Notes: generated by a model from the letters alone, not told the origin. Shown: positions 1 to 10,946, counted from the first letter of the stretch. The stretch: DNA of 64,000 nucleotides from Apostichopus japonicus (GCF_037975245.1 NC_092580.1:34939001-35003000), one strand, 5' to 3'. Made by a program: numbers and translations.

Positions 1-72
1 TGTTCATTTTTGCTGATGTACTCATCAATATCTAATAAGGTTTTAAAGTCGGTTTTTGCATCGGGACACAAA
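1..72 (-). other. Weak candidate coding exon running off the left edge
   Basis: On the minus strand one frame is open from about 74 to the window edge and reads as a plausible acidic segment (ends ...LLDIDEYISKNE). Its 1-nt start phase would fit the 2-nt end phase of the candidate exon at 2523-2613. The only usable acceptor is a weak GTGAAG. A much better acceptor (TTATTTTCAG) lies about 30 nt upstream, but it leads this frame into a stop. A 24-codon open frame is also likely by chance. Confidence 0.2.
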
Positions 73-429
73 CTTCACCAAACCTACTGTGTAGTACTGA
101 AAATAAGATGCCAATGGTCAATGTACAGTAAGGCACCATCCTAGATAGTCAAACATTAAATAAATTTAAGAGACTTTTCATATTAATAGTAAACAACTTT
201 CATAATTCAGTATGAATATAAAAATTCAATGGAATGTTTTCAAACATATTGAATCAAGCTTATGAACTACTGTATATTATTTAAGAAAAAGATTTTTTAT
301 TTAGAATGATATCAAATGCAGTATTTATAAAATCAACTCAAATTTTTTTTCAAACAAGGAGCCACATGGCTTATTGATTCCTTGCCACATATTGTATCAC
401 AATATTCAACAGTACTGAACATACAGTAA

Positions 430-760
430 CTAACAGGATTTTAAAGTGTGGCCAATTAATGACTTGAAGCATTCAACAAGTTTCTTGCAATTAGATGGAT
501 CGGTTTCAAAGTCAGTATTGAGGGTTAAACAGCTTTCCGGGGATGAAAGAAGCTTCGCAAAATGATCCACTTTGTGGCAACAAACACACTCCACCTCCCT
601 AGGCATTATTGCCACATGTACACCAGTTAGTGTTTCTGAGCCTCTGTGGATGAGCGACTTGGTCAACGCTATCCTCTTCTTCCCTGTTTACTCTTACGTT
701 TCCCTTGCCTGTAATTCTTCTGCTAATCAGATCAAAATCATAAGGCCATAGCCCTGCCAT
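430..760 (-). pseudogene. Frameshifted P2X7-intracellular-like zinc-binding domain fragment
   Basis: Two minus-strand frames together give a recognisable domain. Frame one starts at ATG 760-758 (MAGLWPYDFDL...) and runs through an acidic stretch (REEEDS) to RLRNTNWCTCGN at 608. Frame two resumes at 606 with MPREVECVCCHKVDHF and ends at a stop at 430-432. The order PY-F, acidic linker, W-C-x-C-G-x, M-P-x-x-x-E-C-x-C-C is typical of the P2RX7 cytoplasmic-domain family, which occurs as stand-alone proteins in many invertebrates. Between the N at 608 and the M at 606 only one base remains where family members carry a Cys and two more residues, so about 8 nt and one expected metal-ligand Cys are missing. 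Read straight, the first frame stops at once (TAG at 599-601). It lies just downstream of a 30-bp array, on the same strand as the putative TUBGCP6 gene. It could instead be a live exon with an assembly error. The family assignment is from memory of the motif. Confidence 0.55.
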
Positions 761-797
761 TGAATCTTCTTTGATTTCTTTCGTTTTTGTTTTAAGT

Positions 798-2356
798 ATG
801 CTACCAGGATGTGGTATTCATTTGAACATGGTACCAGGATGTGGTATTCATTCAAAAATGAAACCAGGATGTGGTATTCATTTAAACATGCTACCAGGAT
901 GTGGTATTCATTTAAACATGTAACCAGGATGTGGTATTCATTTAAACATGCTACCAAAATGTGGTATTCATTTAAACATGCTACCAGGATGTGGTATTCA
1001 TTTAAACATGCTACCAGGATGTGGTATTCATTTAAACATGCTACCGGGATGTGGTGTTCATTTGAACATGGTACCAGGATGTGGTATTCATTTAAACATG
1101 CTACCAGGATGTGGTATTCATTTAAACATGCTACCTGGATGTGGTATTAATTTGAACATGGTACCAGGATGTGGTATTCATTTAAACATGCTACCAAAAT
1201 GTGGTATTCATTTAAACATGATACCAGGATCTGGTATTCATTTAAACATTCTACCAGGATGTGGTATTCATTTAAACATGCTATCAGGATGTGGTATTCA
1301 TTTAAACATGCTACCGGGATGTGGTATTCATTTGAACATGCTACCTGGATGTGGTATTCATTTAAACATGAAACCAGGATGTGGTATTCATTTAAACATG
1401 GTACCAGGATGTGGTATTCATTTAAACATGCTACCAGGATGTGGTATTCATTTAAACATGATACCAGGATGTGGTATTCATTTAAACATGTAACCAGGAT
1501 GTGGTATTCATTTAAACATGCTACCAGGATGTGGTATTCATTTAAACATGGTACCAGGATGTGGTATTCATTTAAACATGGTACCAGGATGTGGTATTCA
1601 TTTAAACATGCTACCAGGATGTGGTATTCATTTAAACATGCTACCAGGATGTGGTATTCATTTAACATGATACCAGGATGTGGTATTCATTTAAACATGC
1701 TACCAGGATGTGGTATTCATTTAAACATGTTACCAGGATGTGGTATTCATTTAAACATGCTACCGGGATGTGGTATGCATTTAAACATGTAACCTGGATG
1801 TGGTATTCATTTAACATGATATGGTATTCATTTAAACATGCTACCAGGATGTGGTATTCATTTAAACATGCTACCAGGATGTGGTATTCATTTAAACAGG
1901 TAACCTGGATGTGGTTTTCATTTAAACATGCTACCAGGATGTGGTATGCATTTAAACATGTAACCTGGATATGGTATTCATTTAACATGATATGGTATTC
2001 ATTTAAACATGCTACCAGGATGTGGTATTCATTTAAACATGCTACTGTACCAGGATGTGGTATTCATTTAAACAGGTAACCTGGATGTGGTTTTCATTTA
2101 AACATGCTACCAGGATGTGGTATTCATTTAAACATGTTACCAGGATGTGGTATTCATTTAACATGATATGGTATTCATTCAATCATGCTACCGGGATGTG
2201 GTATTCATTTGAACATGGTACCAGGATGTGGTATTCATTTAAACATGCTACCGGGATGTGGTATTCATTTAAACATGCTACCAGGATGTGGTATTCATTT
2301 AAACATGCTACTGGGAAGTGGTATTCATTTGAACATGCTACCGGGATGTGGTATAT
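798..2356. repeat. 30-bp minisatellite, about 52 copies
   Basis: The unit contains CCAGGATGTGGTATTCATTT and is joined by AAACATGCTA-type linkers. Because 30 is divisible by 3, several frames stay open on both strands and encode decapeptide repeats (GCGIHLNMLP, MWYSFKHATR, LNEYHILVAC). These are by-products, not genes. Shortened units (TTTAACATGATATGG) at about 1803, 1983 and 2158 mark a higher-order repeat of about 175 bp. Confidence 0.97.
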
Positions 2357-2522
2357 CTTAAATGCAGATAGTTGGCAGCTCATTGCAAACAATAAACATT
2401 GAAAACTAAAATACTCCTTTAGTAAACAAAAGTTCTCTTAAACTGTTACCTTTGATTGGAACCGCAAAAGTTTACTTTAATGACAGAAACGTGACACTAA
2501 TCATGAACAATCAAACATTTAC
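2357..2522. other. Short unique stretch, nothing recognised
   Basis: AT-rich single-copy sequence between the 30-bp array and the candidate exon. I see no feature in it. Confidence 0.4.
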
Positions 2523-2613
2523 CTGGTTCTTTTATTCTTCACCCATTCCAAATGGTAATCCTTAAATAGCAGAAGAGCCAATTCATGTTTCTTGTACCAT
2601 GATAAAGTAATTC
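2523..2613 (-). other. Candidate internal exon of an unidentified gene
   Basis: The minus strand shows an acceptor (GACTTTAAG, AG at 2615-2614), an open frame of 29 codons (ITLSWYKKHELALLLFKDYH..., ending KNKRT) and a donor (CCAG|GTAAATG, GT at 2522-2521). The phase is 2 nt in and 2 nt out. The peptide is rich in aromatic and charged residues and looks protein-like, but I do not recognise it. It does not resemble the part of TUBGCP6 expected next, and its entry phase does not match the exon at 3735-3868, which ends on a complete codon. An alternative acceptor at TACAAG would give phase 0. It may be an exon of another gene, a transposon relic or chance. Confidence 0.3.
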
Positions 2614-3018
2614 CTTAAAGTCAGAGCATGGTGATTAGAGCTCTTCTAATATACTGAATTTCCTTTTTCCGATTTAAATGTGACCTTCCTACTTTATAAT
2701 TAATCCTTTGAAATTCTAACTGGTTTGTTGAAGCAAAGCATGTCATTTTTGCTGGTGGTTTAACTTTGAGTCCTTGAACTAATTTGTCAAGTCATTACTT
2801 TCTTTACGAAATCAAAGTAAGAATAACTCTCAAAGTTTATTTTTAAAAGGACATATTGATCTGAAGCACTTTGAGAGTTAAGTTGTGGATAATGTTGGTG
2901 GTAGTGACTTAAGAAGTTCTTGTCAACATTCATGCAATAGTGTACAACTGCTAATGCAACAGAAATTAGAATAATAGCAATGAAAGAATAGAAATGATCT
3001 TAAACTGACCATTGCAAT
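2614..3018. other. Unique AT-rich intronic or intergenic DNA
   Basis: No open frame, repeat or RNA gene that I can support. I searched it for an exon that would bridge the phase gap between the neighbouring exon candidates and found no convincing donor-acceptor pair. Confidence 0.4.
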
Positions 3019-3560
3019 ACAGCCTAAAGCTAACACATGATCCTAGGGTGATCTATCACCAACAGTTAATATAAGGGGGGGAGGTAGGGGAGGGGCAAAT
3101 TATGTTAAACACTCACAACTAAACCATTAGATAGGGTTAACATCATAGTTAACAGCCTAAAGCTAACACATGATCCTAGGGTGATCTATCACCAACAGTT
3201 AATATAAGGGGGGGGGGGGTAGGGGAGGGGCAAATTATGTTAAACACTCACAACTAAACCATTAGATAGGGTTAACATCATAGTTAACAGCCTAAAACTA
3301 ACACATGATCCTAGGGTGATCTATAGCTAACAGTTAATATAAGGGGGGGGGGGCAAATTATGTTTAACACCCACAACTAAACATAAGTTAGGGTGAACAT
3401 CATAACAAACAGCCTAAAGCTAACACATGATCCTAGGATGATCTATAGCTAACAGTTAATATAGAGGAGGGGGGGTGGGGGAGCAAATTATGTTAAACAC
3501 CCACAACCAAACAATAAGTTAGGGTGAACATCATGTACAGAACAGCCTAATGAGCTACTT
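3019..3560. repeat. ~131-bp tandem repeat with G-runs, 4 copies plus a stub
   Basis: Copies begin with ACAGCCTAAAGCTAACACAT near 3019, 3150, 3287 and 3408, and a truncated one near 3540. Unit length varies between about 121 and 137 bp, mainly because of a poly-G stretch (7-12 G, then GGTAGGGGAGGGG) in each copy. On the + strand every copy can in principle form a G-quadruplex. Confidence 0.93.
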
Positions 3561-3734
3561 TATGTCAATATGTATTGTTTCTGTGTGATGATGTAATTCT
3601 GTAGATACTGCTAGATCATGCTGGCCTTTGTGCTGAGTATTTTCAAGATATTGTGGTTTATGTGCAGTAATTTATTACTTCAAGCTGCTTGTCAATAATC
3701 AACATATCTGACTTCATAGTATCTGAGTCCTTAC

Positions 3735-3868
3735 CTTGGGCGAGTAACCCCTTGTTGGTAGATTTAGCTCTTCATGTCCTAAGTATGGTCTTGATTTCAC
3801 CATGCCAGAACCAGACAACATCTCAAAAAGTATCAATACTTGCTCTATATCGTCTCTCCTACAGGAAT
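3735..3868 (-). CDS. TUBGCP6: Internal exon 2 of putative gamma-tubulin complex component 6
   Basis: The acceptor is strong (pyrimidine- and T-rich, TTGTTGTTGCAG, AG at 3870-3869), and so is the donor (CCCAAG|GTAAGGAC, GT at 3734-3733). Only one frame is open. After 2 nt that complete a codon it gives 44 residues, starting SCRRDDIEQVLILFEMLSGS and ending LPTRGYSPK. The exon at 8726-9038 leaves 1 nt, so the two join in phase through an Asp codon. The order hydrophobic helix, GSG, basic-P-Y, P-x-x-GY resembles the N-terminal region of TUBGCP6, a subunit of the gamma-tubulin ring complex that nucleates microtubules. The family call rests on my memory of vertebrate GCP6 and on this one similarity. 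The exon itself is well supported. Confidence 0.6.
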
Positions 3869-4027
3869 CTGCAACAACAAAACAAACAGTTACAGTTTAG
3901 TGGCAACAATATATGTATGGAGGTCATCAAATAATGGCCCCTCCTGCTCCTGTTTCTTTCCACATCATTCATCAAACATTGCTCCACCCCGAAACCATGT
4001 GCGAGGCATTAACTGACTCCCATGCCT

Positions 4028-6297
4028 TTCAAATAGTTTAAGAGGGACAGCCACTCAAACCTCCCTTTCCATTCCATTTAAGAGGCACAGACTCCCTATC
4101 CCTCTCTTCCAATTCCATTTAAGAGGCACTGACTCCCTGTCCCTCTCTTCCAATTCCATTTAAGAGGCACAGACTCCCTATCCCTCTCTTCCAATTCCAT
4201 TTAAGAGGAACAGACTCCCTATCCCTCTCTTCCAATTCCATTTAAGAGGCACAGACTCCCTATCTCTCACTTCCATTTCCATTTAAGAGGCACAGACTCC
4301 CTATCCCTCTCTTCCAATTCCATTTAAGAGGCACAGACTCCCTATCCCTCTCTTCCAATTCCGTTTAAGAAGCACAGACTCCCTATCCTTCTCTTCCAAT
4401 TCCATTTAAGAGGCACAGACTCCCTATCCCTCTCTTCCAATTCCATTTAAGAGGCACAGACTCCCTATCCCTCTCTTCCAATTCCATTTAAGAGGCACAG
4501 ACTCCCTATCCCTCTCTTCCAATTCCATTTAAGAGGCACAGACTCCCTATCCCTCTCTTCCAATTCCATTTAAGAGGCACAGACTCCCTATCCCTCACTT
4601 CCAATTCCATTTAAGAGGCACAGACTCCCTATCCCTCTCTTCCAATTCCATTTAAGAGGCACAGACTCCCTATCCCTCTCTTCCAATTCCATTTAAGAGG
4701 CACAGACTCCCTATCCCTCACTTCCAATTCCATTTAAGAGGCACAGACTCCCTATCCCTCTCTTCCAATTCCATTTAAGAGGCACAGACTCCCTATCCCT
4801 CTCTTCCAATTCCATTTAAGAGGCACAGACTCCCTATCCCTCTCTTCCAATTCCATTTAAGAGGCACAGACTCCCTATCCCTCTCTTCCAATTCCATTTA
4901 AGAGGCACAGCCTCCCAATCCCTCTCTTCCAATTCCATTTAAGAGGCACAGACTCCCTATCCCTCTCTTCCAATTCCATTTAAGAGGCACAGACTCCCTA
5001 TCCCTCTCTTCCAATTCCGTTTAAGAAGCACAGACTCCCTATCCCTCTCTTCCAATTCCATTTAAGAGGCACAGACTCCCTATCCCTCTCTTCCATTTCC
5101 GTTTAAGAAGCACAGACTCCCTATCCCTCACTTCCATTTCCGTTTAAGAAGCACAGACTCCCTATCCCTCTCTTCCAATTCCATTTAAGAGGCACAGACT
5201 CCCTATCCCTCACTTCCATTTCCATTTAAGAGGCACAGACTCCCTATCCCTCTCTTCCAATTCCATTTAAGAGGCACAGACTCCCTATCCCTCTCTTCCA
5301 ATTCCGTTTAATTAGCACAGACTCCCTATCCCTCTCTTCCAATTCCATTTAAGAGGCACAGACTCCCTATCCCTCACTTCCATTTCCATTTAAGAGGCAC
5401 AGACTCCCTACCTCTCTCTTCCAATTCCATTTAAGAGGCACAGACTCCTCATCCCTCACTTCCAATTCCATTTAAGAGGCACAGACTCCCTATCCCTCAC
5501 TTCCATTTCCATTTAAGAGGCACAGACTCCCTATCCCTCTCTTCCAATTCCATTTAAGAGGCACAGACTCCCTATCCCTCTCTTCCATTTCCATTTAAGA
5601 GGCACAGACTCCCTATCCCTCTCTTCCAATTCCATTTAAGAGGCACAGACTCCCTATCCCTCTCTTCCAATTCCATTTAAGAGGCACAGACTCCCTATCC
5701 CTCTCTTCCAATTCCATTTAAGAGGCACAGACTCCCTATCCCTCTCTTCCAATTCCATTTAAGAGGCACAGACTCCCAATCCCTCTCTTCCAATTGCATT
5801 TAAGAGGCATTGACTCCCTATCCCTCTCTTCCAATTCCATTTAAGAGGCACAGACTCCCTATCCCTCTCTTCCAATTCCATTTAAGAGGCACAGACTCCC
5901 AATCCCTCTCTTCCAATTCCATTTAAGAGGCACAGACTCCCTACCTCTCTCTTCCAATTCCATTTAAGAGGCACAGCCTCCCTATCACTCACTTTCAATT
6001 CCATTTAAGAGGCACAGCCAATCAAACCTCTCTTCCAACTCCATTGGAGAGGCATGCACTTCCTATCCCTCTCTTCAAACTCCATGTTAGAGGCACAGAC
6101 TCCCTATGCCCCCTTCTAGTTCCCGTTGATAGGCACACACACACTCCCTACCCTCCCCCCTTTCAACTCCATATAAAGGCAGTGCCTCACTATCCCTCCC
6201 AATTCCATTTAAGAGACTTTGAATCCCTATCCCTCCCTTCCAATTCCATGTAAGAGCCTTTAACAACCTATCCCTCCCTTCCATTTAAGAGACATTG
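4028..6297. repeat. 41-bp minisatellite, about 55 copies
   Basis: The unit joins CCATTTAAGAGGCACAGACT to CCCTATCCCTCTCTTCCAATT. The centre is highly homogeneous. Units at both ends (4028-4070 and 5990-6297) diverge. The + strand is strongly pyrimidine-rich, so the transcript of the minus-strand gene would be purine-rich here. There is no credible coding frame. Confidence 0.97.
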
Positions 6298-7979
6298 ACT
6301 TCCTCCTCAGCTACAGTATACCATTAATACCTACTGAGTTCCCCATCTCCACCCCACCTTCAAAAAAAAAACTTAAGATGTCTGAATATTTCAAAGAGAA
6401 AAGATTCATAGTGCCACTGGCATAGTGGTAGTGCCAGTATAACTGCCACAATGATACATTTTTCAGATTCTACAGAAATACACAAAGGAACAAACTTTCA
6501 ACCTGTGGTATGGTTATACTCCCAAATGCAGACTAAAAGCTTCTCTAATACAGTTTACAATTTTGAAATTGCTCAAGCTACTTCACTTAGAAGAATAAGA
6601 CTGATATTAAAAAAAATTATACCTGTGACTTTGAAAATTTGACTTAAACCCCCATCTGCCAAACTGACAGGCAGTGTGCAAATTACAAACCTTTTCTCCC
6701 TATGCAGATTGACCTGTTTCCCATCTTCTTAGAAAAATCTTATGGTAAAGGTAAGGCTCTGGGGAATAGCAAAGCAACTTAGGCACTTTGGCTCTTATTG
6801 ACCGAAACAAACACAAGCCTTCTGATCAATGTCATATGAGGACTTGAAAGGGCAACTGTCACTTGAATACCATCATAGCAACAGACACTTAGTCATACAG
6901 AAATAAAGTATTTCCTGACTACCGTACACCTGGGAAGAATATAAGCTAAAGGAAGCAGAAGCCACCTCCATGCATTGAATATATCCCATTGCCAACTCAA
7001 TTACCAGCAGCCTGTATGGAAATGAGTAGTTAAAGTCCAATCACACTGAGGATCAAGGAAGGAAGATATGTTAAATGTCTGGAGTAGCTTGCCCTGATTG
7101 ATTTCAAGTATTGGATAAACTTTAAATCTCTAGCTCCAGTAATAGAGATCCTTTTTCAAAACAGGCAGAAAACATTGACGTAAAAGGCACTAAAGATAGC
7201 ACTTTAACCAGAGAATGAACCCCAGAGTGGCAAGCTTATAAATTAAATGAATACACCTATCAACGTCAATTATCTCAAACATACATAAACTACATACGTC
7301 AGTACGCACATTAATACATACATGCTTGAATGTGCTCTGTGAGGTTGACTAGAGCAGAGGATGACTATTAGATTTGGCATTTTATTTCAATCTTTGAGTA
7401 CTTCTGTATGGGCACTCCTCCTCATCCAAAGACCTCCTGCATCTTAATCATCCATCAAGATGTAAAACTCCATGTGGCAACACTAAACCTCAACTACTGT
7501 CCTTCTTTCAATATATTGAGCCCAATTCACGGTTTTTGTATATATATATTGGAAAATTGGCTCCTGTTGTTGGTTTTACCTCCAACTAGAAGGAACACAT
7601 TATTTTGATTCAGTCCTACAGTATTGTTAGTTTGTAGAATTCATACTCTGTCACTCTGAAGCACTTAAATTCTTGCTCATACTGGAGTTGTATTTAACAC
7701 CATACAAGTGTCTTATTTTTTTGCCATTTCTAAATCTTTGAGAGATTCACATACACTGAACATTAGCAATATTTACTATTAGCAATATACCCTGAAGGTC
7801 TCACTGTTCACCCATACCAACAGCATCAATCAAAAAATGTATTTCACATCTCATATCAATACCACTTAGTCTCCACTTCAGTCCTGTGTTGAATCATAAT
7901 TTCTAGGTAGCATGTCAGCTTAATTTGACGTAATAATTGTGCTTCTGTAAAAATTCTCAATTCCTTCTGTTGTAGACCA
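6298..7979. other. Unique intronic DNA between the two TUBGCP6-like exons
   Basis: AT-rich single-copy sequence. Short open frames (for example 6451-6642) have no splice context or recognisable content. It includes a short A-run at 6362-6371. Confidence 0.5.
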
Positions 7980-8725
7980 GTTTCACTTACCTAGAGCAGA
8001 CAACCTCAAGTTTTCCAAGCAAACAACATTCACTTACCTAAAGCAGCCAATCATCTCACCTCAAGCTATCAATCAGTAACAAAGGCGACAACAAATATCT
8101 TAAGCAGCCAATCCTCTTACCTAAAACTCAGCAACTACCTGAAGCTGACAATATTCAGTTGCTTTGAGCAGACAACATTCACTTACCTTACTAAGCAGCC
8201 AATCCTCTTACCTAAAATCAGTAACTACCTGATATAGACAACATTCACTTACCTTACTAAGCAGCCAATTCTCTAACCTAAAGCTGTTAATCAGTAACTA
8301 CCTGAAGCAGAAAACGTTCACCTACCTAAAGCAGACAACCTCAATTTATCTATTGCCGCCCAACCTCAATTTACCTAGTTGAATCAATCTCTTCCAACCT
8401 GAAGCAGACAACATTCACTTACCTAGAGCAGACAACCTCAATTTCATAAGAAGCCAACCTTACTTAGTTGAATTACTTAGTTGAAGCCAACCTTACTTAG
8501 TTGAATTACTTAGTTGAAGCCAACCTTACTTAGTTGAATTACTTAGTTGAAGCCAACCTTACTTAGTTGAAGCCAAACTTACTTAGTTGAATACACCTCT
8601 TCCAACCTGAAGCAGAAAACGTTCACTTACCTAAAGCAGACAACCTCAATTTATCTAAGCAGCCAACCTCAAATTACCTAGTTGAGCCAATCTCTTCCAA
8701 CCTGAAGCAGACAACATTCACTTAC
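7980..8725. repeat. Degenerate array repeating a splice-donor consensus
   Basis: On the minus strand the array repeats GAGGTTGTCTG, TCTAGGTAAGTGAATGTTGT and TCTGCTTCAGGTTGGAAGAG blocks. AGGTAAGTG or close variants occur near 7984, 8031, 8181, 8249, 8417 and 8623, with weaker ones near 8115, 8207, 8320, 8380 and 8677. A sub-array at 8450-8595 repeats CTTACTTAGTTGAAGCCAAC. The true donor of the adjoining exon (8724-8725) carries the same words, so the array seems to be built from that exon-intron junction. Confidence 0.9.
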
Positions 8726-9032
8726 CTAGAACAGACAACCTCTGCACTGCACAATCAAGTCTTTCTGCTACATCATGTTGTCCTGCAAGCCTCTTATCAG
8801 CACAATGAATGTGAAGCTTGTCCCAAACTGTAAGAGACTGAGTCTGTTTCTCCACAGGATTGATTTGTAATGGTCCAGAGAGTTGAGTATATAGTGAATT
8901 GAATAGACATGCTTTAAGATGATTTAGTCTCTTTAGTCTATTCTCAGCAGTAAGACCCAGAACAGGTTCATTTTGGGTGTTTTCCAAGTGTAATTGACTT
9001 AATCTGTTTGACAATTCAACAAAAGATGACAT
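8726..9032 (-). CDS. TUBGCP6: First coding exon of putative gamma-tubulin complex component 6
   Basis: An acceptor (TTTCTCTTTGCAG, AG at 9040-9039) opens an exon at 9038, and ATG follows at 9032-9030 in a good context (AAAAATGTC). The frame gives 102 codons plus 1 nt up to the donor TCTAG|GTAAGTGA (GT at 8725-8724). The protein starts MSSFVELSNRL, then has a basic NRLKRLNHLK, then LFNSLYTQL, then KRLAGQHDVAERLDCAVQRL. The same order (start, basic patch, F-x-x-L, G and R-L heptads) is how I remember the N-terminus of TUBGCP6, which helps to build the gamma-tubulin ring complex at centrosomes. The match to the start residues argues for this ATG and for a 5' UTR exon upstream. The next exon would be 3735-3868 (phase 1 into 2), after a 4.9-kb intron filled with minisatellites. 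I could not locate any later exon. The exon is well supported; the name is less sure. Confidence 0.65.
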
Positions 9033-9038
9033 TTTTAC

Positions 9039-10330
9039 CTGCAAAGAGAAATATGTAAAGCATAAAGTGTGATGTACAATCAGTGACTATGATGTCAAAA
9101 TTATTCTTAGTTAGAAAAGGATTACAATGTATGTAATTACTGTAGCTGTCTCGATACTTAAAATATCTCCAAAGGTAATGACAGAAATAAATTTATAATT
9201 TAACTAAGAAACTAAATGTAATTGTAAAAGAAATAGAAATATCAGTTAACTGAATCATTTTCTCATCCACACCTGCTTAATGTATCTTTTGCAGAAAAGT
9301 TCTCCAATACTGTCAATTACGAAACTGATCTAATTACTCTGTAGCAGTGTAACATTAGGTAGACTTAGCAGGCCTTGAGTCTATGGAACCAACTACTGAG
9401 GTAGACCAAGTTTTATGGAGCTGCTGAAGGATTTACTCAAAAATATATATCTCTAACCCTAAATACTGGACAAGGGGGGGTGGGGGGGTTAAGTAAAAGC
9501 TAAGTAAAAGAATTATGACTCGTTTGGTTTTCTAATGTCCATCAGGTTTATTTAACTTTGTTAATTACAAAACATCTTTATTGTTGAATTGCTGAACCTA
9601 ATGAGTAGTTTCTAATAAAAACAATGAAGTAAAACAACATTCTTTACAACAATAAATTGTACTGAGGGAAGAGGGGGCATTTTGTAATGATGAAGTGGCG
9701 TGTTAAGAGCCACAGGTGCTATACAGCACTTTCTTCTGTGCTAATGTAATAATTACCTCAACATGTGGCCCTGAAAGTACTCAGTATCTTAAAGAAATGA
9801 TGTTAATTTACATTGTTTCAGGTGCATGATTGAATGATAGTTGCATAGATTTTCATTTCTACCATAACAAACCAGGCAATTTCTGGGTTTATCACAACTA
9901 AGTTGGAATATAATGTTAAAACCTTTATGAAATTTTTACAATTATTGGTTAACCATTCTTAGATTTGTACTCTAAAGCCACAGGCTACCAGTCAATGTAA
10001 CTGTTGCTTTCCAGCTCAGATTTAGAATCAGGAAATTTTATCAATACATTGAATCCTTCGAATCATAAGTTTACTTATTTCTCTTTAAGATTGATTAGGT
10101 TGAGACCAAAAGCAGTCACAGTATCAGGGGAATCCTTCTCAGCTGAGGAAGCTATTTTCTTAGTGTTGACCTTCATAGTATGGTCTATGTGCCTGGCAGG
10201 TCATAGTCTGTCTCTTCACTATTAGCTTAGTTGCCAGCAGAAAAGAAAATGCATTGGCACTATCCATTGCCTTTATACCTAGCTGTCTGGCTAGAACCAT
10301 GATTCACTGCATTACTTGCACTACATGTGG
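9039..10330. other. Unique upstream DNA with a G-rich run
   Basis: Intron or 5' flank of the minus-strand gene. The only marked item is the G-rich run at 9474-9488 (eight G, T, seven G). Open frames such as 10004-10225 (+) show no domain and no splice signals. Confidence 0.45.
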
Positions 10331-10412
10331 ACAAATATTGCATGTATAGGCCAAAGTGATGATGAAGGTACAAATGGAACAAATATGGAATTTATAGGCC
10401 AAAGTGATGACG
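10331..10412. repeat. Short imperfect direct duplication
   Basis: ACAAATAT followed by TATAGGCCAAAGTGATGA occurs twice, about 47 bp apart (near 10331 and 10378). Confidence 0.7.
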
Positions 10413-10460
10413 TTTACAGTAGGCTATTACCAGTCTGAAAACAAAATATTTTAAGTTGAT

Positions 10461-10946
10461 AGCTGCAATCAAACTAATGTTCACATAACCTAGGGTCAGT
10501 TTGCATGTCGCAATGCTATAGGCTTATAATAGCAACAAGTTACATGTGTGTCTATGGATTCAATTCCCATTCATCACCTGCTGACATTTGCGGGGTATTT
10601 GTGGATACAACACTTATAATGTTGTGGCAGACACGACCACAAGTCAAAACAGAATCATCACGAGAATCAACTTTCTTACTTTCAGGTAAAAATAAAATCA
10701 TCAGAATCAACTTTCTTACTTTCAGGTAATATAAAATCATCACGACAATCAACCTTCTTACTTTTAGGTGCCATTTTATATTGTAGCTTATATTGTTACA
10801 AAGATCTGAAACTTGTATCCTGGGAAAATGTTTGCATCCACTAAGAAAAACTTGCATGACTGCAGTCCGCTACAGGCACACAGTACTTACAGTAGTTACT
10901 GATAGCTGCATTCAACCTAATGTTCACATAACCTAGGGTCAGTTTG
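10461..10946. repeat. Pair of ~45-bp direct repeats about 440 bp apart
   Basis: The block around ATGTTCACATAACCTAGGGT, followed by CAGTTTGCA, occurs at about 10461-10507 and again at about 10900-10946, with a few mismatches. The interval holds the ~48-bp repeat listed separately. Confidence 0.8.
10636..10775 (+). repeat. ~48-bp repeat, 3 copies, carrying TTTCTTACTTTCAGGTAA
   Basis: The block ATCAACTTTCTTACTTTCAG followed by GTAA occurs three times (the last copy is TTACTTTTAGGTG), separated by AAAATCATCACGA-type linkers. Each copy fuses a 3'-splice-site-like and a 5'-splice-site-like string on the + strand. Confidence 0.8.

Noticed and set aside
809-2402. Long open frames on both strands in the 30-bp array
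   Set aside because: Products of a repeat whose unit length is a multiple of three; no start context, domain or splice evidence.
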